Source: Tanypteryx hageni
Lineage: Eukaryota; Arthropoda; Insecta; Odonata; Petaluridae
Assembly: GCA_028673005.1 (NCBI GenBank)
Contig: CM054115.1
Coordinates: forward strand, 107,317,172 to 107,381,171
Direction: 5' to 3'
DNA length: 64,000 bases
Shown here: positions 47,901-57,600 of the stretch, piece by piece
How positions within the stretch are numbered: the stretch's first letter is position 1
Layout: each line of letters begins with the position of its first letter
The notes under the pieces: generated by a model
The model's input: only the letters and a program-made list of their open reading frames with translations
What the model was told of the DNA's origin: nothing
The model's database searches: none
Position numbers and translations under genes: made by a program

Positions 47901-50900
47901 ATCAATAATTTTTATCATATCGTTTTTCCAAAAAATAACTGAAAGAATTTTATTATTCTTGAAAACTTGATTTTTTGACATTTCACCTTGCATCTAAAAT
48001 AATTTTGTAGCCCCCTAAGGGGCTGCAGCCCACAGTTTGAGAAACACTGGTTTAGATCAGTGTTTCTCAACCTTTATTAGACCGTGGAGCACACCATGAT
48101 ATCCCCTAATTTAAGAGGAGCATCAGACCAAATCCTTCTATTATATAAAATCAAAACCCTCCCCTCTCCCTAAAGGTTGACATAAAATTAAATGGGAGCA
48201 AATGCGATGCAGCATATTTTTCATTCGTATTTTAAAATCACTTAGAATCCCTCTATGAATGCGGCACTTGAACCAAACGACGCCTGAAAGAATGGAGATT
48301 CATTTTCCGGCCATTGATTTTCGAATACGCGTCGAATCGTTCCGCAAATTCATTATTAAAAAGAAATTTTGGCTAAATTTTAGACGAAAAAATATTGTAG
48401 TCAAGGGTATCTGAATTGTTGCTGTAATTAAGTGTGGGACTGTATGTATGCATATACTTTTTACATTTTACAGTGCATGAATATTACATTGTCATGAAAA
48501 CGATCCACAAAATGAAATAAATAAGTTCTCACTTATTTTTACGTATATAATACCTGTAAATAAATTATGGAAAAATGTATTCCTCAGCACAGAAACCTAT
48601 GGTCTATAAAAGCCAGAGTGGCTTGATAGCTAGTACCGTAATTAAATTATTACATAAAACAAATAAAAAATTGTAGCAAGTCCTTTAATTATAAAAGCAG
48701 AAAATACTACCAACTTAGTATTACAAACTAGGTAGATTAACATAAAGGTATTCCAACAAATAGAAATAATGAAAGAAAAATCCAAAATAGTAATTATTCC
48801 TAAAACTTGATGTCAAAGCAAAATATTACCATAAAAATAAAGGAAACGTTAAAAAAATTAAGTAACTTTACCAAAAACACAAAAAACGGATAAACAATAT
48901 TATAATTATAGATCAATAAAAAAAGTAACATTAAAATTTAGTAGAAAATTGATAATTTGATTTTTTTAATCCGTACATGGTTTATCCATACCTACTTAAT
49001 GAGATATTTGGGCCTGCATGTTTGAACAGAGTACATCTATCCTTTGGCTAACTTTGGATAGATATAGTCTTAATGTTGAAGTGATGTCTAAACGATTTCT
49101 CAGCTTGCTTTTTGTTTCGGTAACTACAGAAAAACCACTTTCACATAGAAAAGTCGATTAAAAAGAAAGGACTTGCAGCGCTTTTTCACTTAGCTGTGGA
49201 AATTCAATGAAAGCTTTAATCCAAGAGGTTTCAAGAGGAAAATCCTTTAAAATTTTTAATGTACAGTCTGAGAAAAGATCAGTTAGTAACTTTTCTTCAA
49301 GTGATAAGTTATTTCCTTGATTATCATTAAATGGATCTAATACCCACAAAGAACCTACTCTTGGATCATTTTTTAAAGGAAAATATTTATCAAGTTAGTC
49401 ACTAAGTGTATCCAAGTGATAAACAATGATCAACTGAAGTTCTGCAAAATTAAATTCTTCATTGTCTCTATCTTTAACTTCATTCAGAAGCTCTCTTAAT
49501 CCAGGAAACAAATCAAAGTAGTTGTCTTTGGCCTCTGTTAACCCACAACTTTAATTTCTTTTTAAACCCTTCTATTTTACTATACATGTGAAAAACACTT
49601 TTCAATGGTACTTGTAGTGATCAATTTAACTCATTCAAATTCTGAAAAATGTCTGCAAGATAACAAAGTTTCAAGTACCAATTAATATCCTTTTAGTACT
49701 TCACAAGATCTTAATTTTTCTCAGACAGAAAACACACTACTTCCTCTCTAAGTCCACACAATCTTTTTAACACTCGACCTTTGGACAGCCAGCGAACTTC
49801 TGCATGCAATAATAGTGTGGAATGTGCAGACCCCATTTCATCGCATAGTATTCCAAACAATCGGTAGTTAAGTGCACTGGATTTGATTAAATTGACTGTT
49901 TTGATGGATATTGCTAACACTTCATTTAACTCTGAGCTTAACATTTTACATACTAGTAATTCTCGGTGGATAATACAATGTGTATTTTTGGCACTACTTC
50001 TTTAAATTTTGCAACCAATCCTGCATGTACACCTGTCATATTTGCTGCACCGTCAGTACAAATCGAAACACAATTTGAAATATTGATATCTTTGCTGGAG
50101 AAATATTCAGATATTACTTTGAATATTTCGGACCCAGTTGAACGGTGTGGCAAGTAAAAGCTGTTCATGAATTCTTCTTCAAACACTTCACTGTTCCAAT
50201 CAATATATCGAACGTACATAATTATTACAGCTTTGTTAGCAATATCTGTTGATTTGCCCAATTTAAGAGCTAAGGTTCTAGCTTTTTTCACTTTCTCTAA
50301 CAGTTGCTGATAAAGATCTTCACTCATCATTGCGATACCTCTCGCAATCGTATCGTTGGAGAGGGGAATTTGTCTAATTTTTTTTGCAGCCTTCTCTCCC
50401 AAAATCGTCTTGCATGCGTCTACTAAGCAAGGCATTATTAAACTTTCTCCTATGGTGCAAGGCTTTTTAGTTTTGGCAATCGGGGTGAAATTAAGAACGA
50501 TGCATTAAGCACTGAGTCAGTTACTTTGCATATGTTACTAATTAATCCCCTCTGGCTTTTAAATTCATTTTCTCTTCTCTTAAAATACTTGACTGGCTTA
50601 TTTTGATATTGCTGGTGTTTTTTATCAAGATGTCTTTTTAATTTTGCTGGAAACATGGCGCTATTTGACAAAACCTCAGAACAAATAAAACACTGTGGAC
50701 TAACTGTCTTGACATGTGAAACCGTATTTAATGTAATCAGGATCATACTTTCGATGTACTACCACTTTCTGCTTTTTTCCGATCTGGCTGTGAAGGTGAG
50801 TCACATGATCTATTACCAGCATTGTCTCTCATGGAAGTAGATGGAGTCGCTTCATCGGCATTTGTTTCACTCACTCCAGAATTTTTTATAAAAAAAGTCA

Positions 50901-53900
50901 ACTTGGTCTGTTTACTCATTTTATCCTATGGGTACCAAGCAGACGTAATTTTATTAGAATAAATAGAAATATATTAAATTTAACCTTCATTTTATTAACG
51001 CAAAAGGCTACTCACGTACTGCCAAAATTCAACAAAATATGTAGAATACATGTTTCACAACCACTCACCAACGCATTTAAATATTATACAATGGTAAACG
51101 AAAAAACTGAAATACAAACAACTATGATGGAACACAGAGCAAATGGCCGCCCACATACAGTGCCGGGCTTGTTTCGTGGATTGCGGGCACAACGTAATTA
51201 AACTATAGTCCGTGAGATGTAACTATGTCTCCGAGTCGATTTTGGAAGGCGAGTGGAAGGAGGCAGTGGAAGAGTCTGCAGTCAACAACAGAAGCCTAGC
51301 ATCATCAGATGCAAGTGATATATACAATCTATAGCAAATGTTACACCGAGGGGGAGGAAGGGAATCGGTGAGTATGAGAGTGGAGGTGGAACGGTGAAGG
51401 AGAGGTTGGCTGGCGGGCAATAAAATGTTCTTTTATGTATACAATGTGGAAGGAGAAGGTCCATGAATTTGAGAGAGGAATAAAGGGAGTGAATGTGCTT
51501 CTAAGTAAACAAAGTAAGATGGGGAAGGGAGGGTATTGGAGAGTAGGAAAGGGGAGGCAGAAAGTTGGAAGAGGTTGGGGGATGGGTAAGAAAACGAGGT
51601 AGTACATATTCGGAAAGAAAAGGCAGAACAAGTAGATTTTATAAACAAAGCAGTGTTGGGATTATCATAACGTGATAGACAAAAGTCTTTACACTTTGTT
51701 CTAATAAACAATTTAATATTATATTTCCAATAATTGGACTTTTCACTTAATTTTTTTAAATGCTTGCGGAGCACCTGCCTCATGTTTGCGGAGCACCGGT
51801 TGAGAAACACTGGTCTAGATGACCCAGGCACTATAAAATGTGACAGTATATAAATATTTTAATATATAATTCTACAGTTTTTGTGGGATAATTACACTTA
51901 CACAGTTTTAGGAAGGTACTGCAGAAAATAGCTCCGTAGGTAAAAAATTTTGAAATTCATAACAATTTGTATGCTTGGGGGTCTGTCTGACTGGTAATCA
52001 AACCCCCCACTTGCCAGATAGTTGCTTTTTTTCTGGTCAAGTACAGAATTTTTCTCCTTCTAAAATGTCAAAATTTAGTTTCAGCTTTATGCGAACATGC
52101 ATAATATGTAGTTTCAACACCTTTGTAACTTGTTATGTGCATTCTAAATGTTATTTAATTTTTAAAATACCTATCCAATTTTTGTTGCTTGAAATCTTTC
52201 ATAATTAAATTTTCAATGTGTTGCTGTAAATTGTAAAACAGTTTATAGTCATCACTATTTTCCCCCTCGAGTTCTAATGCACTCCACGATATTTAAAGGG
52301 ATTTTTTAATTTCTCCAGTATTTGGGGTAATTTGATGAACTTTCGTATCTTCGTTATCAGAACTTTCCTCATCTTCAAGTACAGGTATGTTTGGTTTAAT
52401 ATCATCAACCATGTCTCTTACCATAAAATCACGTGTTGTGGCAAGATTTTTATCAATTTTCACCCATACCTCACAAAATCTGAAGTATTAACTAAGCTAT
52501 TTTCTATTTATGGCACATTTCTGCTTTTGTCAATATTTTTCACAACACTTGATTGACTAAGCCTCCTTTATGGAAACAGTTTCTGATTGTTTTTCTGATA
52601 TTAATTCCCAGGCACTAGCCATCATATGCACTGAATCTAGTAAGCTGAATTTATTTAGCACGGCATTCAATGTTATCATCAATTTCTGAAAATATTTTCC
52701 ATTGCGCTGCGGTTCTATATAATTTTTTAAAAACTTGAATGATTCCTTGATCCAAAAGCTGCAATATAGTAGTTATGTTTGCTGGAAAAAATACAGGTTT
52801 TATATTTTTTAACTGCAAATTAGGATGAGCTGTGCAATTATCCGATGTAAGTACTATTTTTTGCTTGGCTTGTAAGAGTTCTCTGTCCCATTCTTTTAAA
52901 AAATCAATAAAGATTTGTTATGTCATCCATGCATTAGTGTTGTTTTTGTAGCCAACAGGCAGATTTTAATTTCCTTTTCCCAATAACAAGTAGTTGTTTC
53001 TTTATTGTATCTATCATGTTGCAAGTAAGAAGTACAGTAACTCTTTCTATCTGTTTCTTTCCTGCTGTTAAAAGACCATTCTTGAATATCAGAGTATGCT
53101 CTGGCATTGCTCTAAAATAAACATGTTTCATCGGTATTAAAAATAGTATTGGGACTAAATTCTTCTGATAAATTTGGTAAGACATTTTCTACCCATTATT
53201 TGCTGACCATGTAACCTTTTTCTGTTCAGATTTTCATTCTCATTCACACTCAGTTCACAAATATGCCTGTTTTTCAAGAGTTTACATAGAAGAGGCCAGG
53301 AAACACCAAGTTTTAATGCAGTTTCTCTCTGACTACACTTAGGCAAAGTATCATAAGCACTTAAAATCCTGTTCTTTTCACTCAAACTTAAATCTTTGCA
53401 TTTCTATAACATCCCGATTTGAGAAATAGGGGTTGTTCTGTACTCAGTAAGTTTGGGAACTAAGTGTAACAGTTGTTCACTTCTATGGAAAGGGATGTCA
53501 AGTAAACAACCATTCTTAACGAATGCTCATCAGCAACTCTTTTTCTCCCACATGGCACTCACTCCCTTACAGGGCATCAAAGAGTACCATAAAGGCTTTT
53601 GTGTTCCCAATTTAGTTCAACCTTCCTAGTATCCCACTTCACGGAACATCCAGGCGGAGGTCATTGTACTCCTCTGACCACATGTGCTCACTGCATAAGA
53701 AAAAGAATGGGCATATGCATCTGTATCCCTTTTTTAATGGGGTAAATGATAATTGCAAGAAGTTAACTTTGATTTTACTCTATTGGGTTTTACGTTTTTT
53801 TTCCTGATTTTGCACACGTTTTTGCTTGGTTCTGGCCAAATGCACATAAGAACAATGCTAAATTTTAACCAATTTTACATTTCCTCAAATTTATGTTTTT

Positions 53901-54563
53901 CCTGAATTTGCACTCCATTTTTCGAGTCCTGTCAACAGAAATTTACATGATTATAGGTTTACAACGTTCTATTTCATAAACTTCAAGAAACACTGACATT
54001 GTTCCACTCATGTTCATGGTTTGTCTTAAAAAATGGGCATATCTTTGCATATGAAAGTTTTTGAACCTAATGTATGAGACCTTGGCCAATCGCAAAGACA
54101 AAAAAACTTATATGCTTTGGTAGTTGTAGTCATTTGTTTTAGTAGGAAGTGGACGATATCAACACAACACTAATGTATAAATTTGCCAATCTATTTATCA
54201 ATTACCGTATTTATCTGAATCCAAGACGATGCTCCTTTTAGCAGACTGTCAAAATAGGAAAAAGATTTTATGACCTAATTTCTCAGTGAACGTATTTGGT
54301 GTATATCATTATAAATAGCTGATTCTTACATATATAGGATATATAAAGGAAATACATATATATATATATATATAAACTTAAGGAAAAGGAAAGGTAGTGA
54401 TGAGGGTGGCGACAAGGTGTTGAAGGAAGCCCAGTGAACACTTACCAAGTTGAGGATCAAGTTGGCAGGCTGCTGGGGGCATCGAAGAGACACGTACAAA
54501 ACACGCACAAAAAAACACGAAAGCTTTTCAGGCATATGCCCTTCATCAGCGATGGAGAGAGAG

Positions 54564-54628
<65 letters not shown>

Positions 54629-57600
54629 CTTTGAAATGTGGACTTGGAGGAGAATACTGATGATAAAATGGACAGATAGGATGAAAAACAATGAAGTGCT
54701 ACAAAGAGTAGGAGAGAAGTAAATGATTATACAGACTACTAGAAAGAGGAAGGCAAAACGGGTTGGACATTACCTGATGAGAGAGAGTTTGATTAAAGAC
54801 GTGCTAAAAGGAAAGATAAAGGGAAAGAGGTAGGAAAAGGTTTCAGCTGATAGACGATTTAAAAGGGAAAGAGAGTTATCAAGATATGAAGAGGACAGCA
54901 GAAAATAGGAGTATATGAAGAACCAGGTTTAATCATGAATAATCACAGACCTGTCTATGGGCAGACTACCTATGATGATGATGAATTTCAACCATCTTTA
55001 ATGCATCAAGCTTCCATATACAAAAAAACCAAACTGCTTTTTATGATAAAAAAGATAGAGCCAAATGTTCTTTGCAGACTTTTTTATTTATGTAGGTTCT
55101 ATCTCTGTAATGTAAGATAATGTTAATTAAGTTACAATATGTTTACATTTCTCATGCTCCCATCAAGGAAGGAGAGAGGAGTGCATGACTGAGATTTGTT
55201 AGGAAAAGAAGTGAAATCTTCAATAGGATATGCTGTATATGGGGAAATAGCCAACATTTGTTTTCCAGAGCTCATCAGTCATGCCAAGAAACTAGTACAT
55301 TAAATGATATGAAACATACATAATTTATACAGCACCATTTAATTAGTCCTTGTTTTTCTGTGGTGAAGGGATGTGAGCAAAATGATTCCAGTGCACCAAC
55401 GATGTAGTGTATCATGTAACTGGAAGAAGTGAGCACTAGGGTTTTCAATTTAATATTAGAAATAAGATTGGGTGAGATTTGAAGAAAAGAGCTCTTGATG
55501 GGCTCTGGGCTCCAGGAACCCTCCCTGACCCCTCCTCTCATTTGGCCTGTCTGGCATTGAAACACATAGCACTCTTCCTCATATAGTGCTACTTCGCTAT
55601 ATTGGAGTCTACCTTGAATCAGAACTCTGCCTATCACTGTCCGTCAGCTCTCCTTTATCAAGTCCATAGGTTGCTCCTCTGAATATCCACACCCAGAATA
55701 TATATTCATGTTATATAAATGCCCAAATGACACAGCAATCTCTCCCACATCCAATCATGGAATAATACCAAGCTTTTATTCTATAGTTAATGCAATTATG
55801 AATTTCTTTATGGGACTACACCTTAACATATAAAATTTTTAATCTTTTTAATTAAAAAAAAGGAAAGAAACTTATATTTCAGTGTCATTATTGGATGGAC
55901 TAGATATGTATGGAAATGATGAAGTTTATCTTGTGCACTGATTTTTTTCTGCTTTGTTGTGTGCATTACTTTAAACCTCATTAACTCTTCGATTATTTAT
56001 TGAAGCAGCTGGTTGAGCAATGTGATTTTATAATGTGTCAGCATATGGGTTATTAATTCAGTTGTTAATATTACTCAATTCAAAGCCTGTACAATAGTCA
56101 TTCTTTCCTTAAGCAATGCACTAATCCAGGCCTCACACATCTGTTTTTTGTAGGATGCATGGTAGATGAAAGATGAACATGTTGCTACATACTGTCTGTA
56201 TTTTGCACTAGAGAACTTGAGGGCTGTTTAATGTACAGACCTCTCCAAAACTTCCAAATGATGGTTGTGACAGAAGCAATGGAATGGAAGGAGACTGGGG
56301 CTCACATGCCCTAATGAATAGCTTCAATTTTTTCTTGCCTTTGGTTTTTAAAGAAGAGGTAGTCAGTGTGACTGGCTTCATGCATTTTTGGATTCACTCA
56401 AATAAGTAATTTCATTATAAGAAAAGTCATTTTATTTCTTTTCCCTTAGTTAATGTCTGTGCTGTTATAACTAAATGACCTTATTAGTTTTAAAAAATCT
56501 AATAAACAAGTAATTCCATTGGTTACTAAATTATTGCTTCAGTGGAGCATTAAAATAGCCAATTGTAGTTTTTCCCCTACTAATGCCACTTCAATACAAG
56601 TTATAATAAAAGATTTCCCAATATATAGACTGGGGTATCTAAGGTTTTAATTATTTCATCCAAGTTTATTTACAACACCTGTTTATTACTTACAATAAAT
56701 TCTTTAAATCTGAAAAACAAAATAATAAAAAATTGAAAATTTTCTCACTCATTTTACACAACTGTAGTATTATTATTTTGATTGCTCATATATTGCTGTC
56801 TGTAGCAGTTTTGTTTTCCAATATTTTCTGATTGATGACAATATGATATATTATTATAAACTGAGAAAGTTTGATTAATAGTAATGTTGATGAAGAATAT
56901 CTGCTGAAATGTTGATAGAGTATTGCAATTGTGCTTGAATGTGTGCATGCAAACATTAGCCTGGTATTCTAAAAATAAGCCCTTTTGACTTGATGGCACC
57001 TGAAATGCACTTCTTAGTTTGTAAGTACAAGGTTGATTTTTCAGTCACTGTACAAGGCATGTGAGAAATTAAATGCCCGACTAATTTTGACTAGAATTTC
57101 ACCACATTGCAAATTGCATATATTTTGCACTGTAATATATAATTATATACATAATATCCTTATTCTGTCCGTCCATCCATCCACTGGAACGCTCAATAGA
57201 AATCCCCCCCCCCCCCAATAAGAGAACACTTAAAAATACCTTTTTTCACTTGCATGCTTTTTTTCTTTTGCAAAATGAAATTAGAAGTAATTGACCTACG
57301 ATCTTTAGATGAGGACCATTTTAAAGAAAAATAAACAGATTCTTATTTTTATCATCGACTTTTGCCTTCGGTTCGAAATAGCTCAAGTTATACGTTTAAA
57401 TCCATTTAAATTTTAAGCTTTTTAAAGATATGTTGTCTTGCCGACCATGTCATTGTTAACCCTTGAGATTGTATTGTCGTCCTTATACTATATGCTTTGA
57501 ATGCTTTAGTACAAGAGAGAGAAGGTGCCCAAATTATTTATAATTAAAATCGTGTTTTTCATTCATTTCTTTTCAGTTAACTTCCTATTGAAATTTCTGG

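Noticed and set aside
51223..51831. Overlapping Pro/Ser-rich minus-strand frames
   Set aside because: They come from a purine-rich tract near the right end of a hAT element; overlapping frames in all phases indicate composition bias.
54326..54691. Open frame with long Tyr-Ile repeats
   Set aside because: It is produced by the (TA)n microsatellites on either side of a retroelement fragment.
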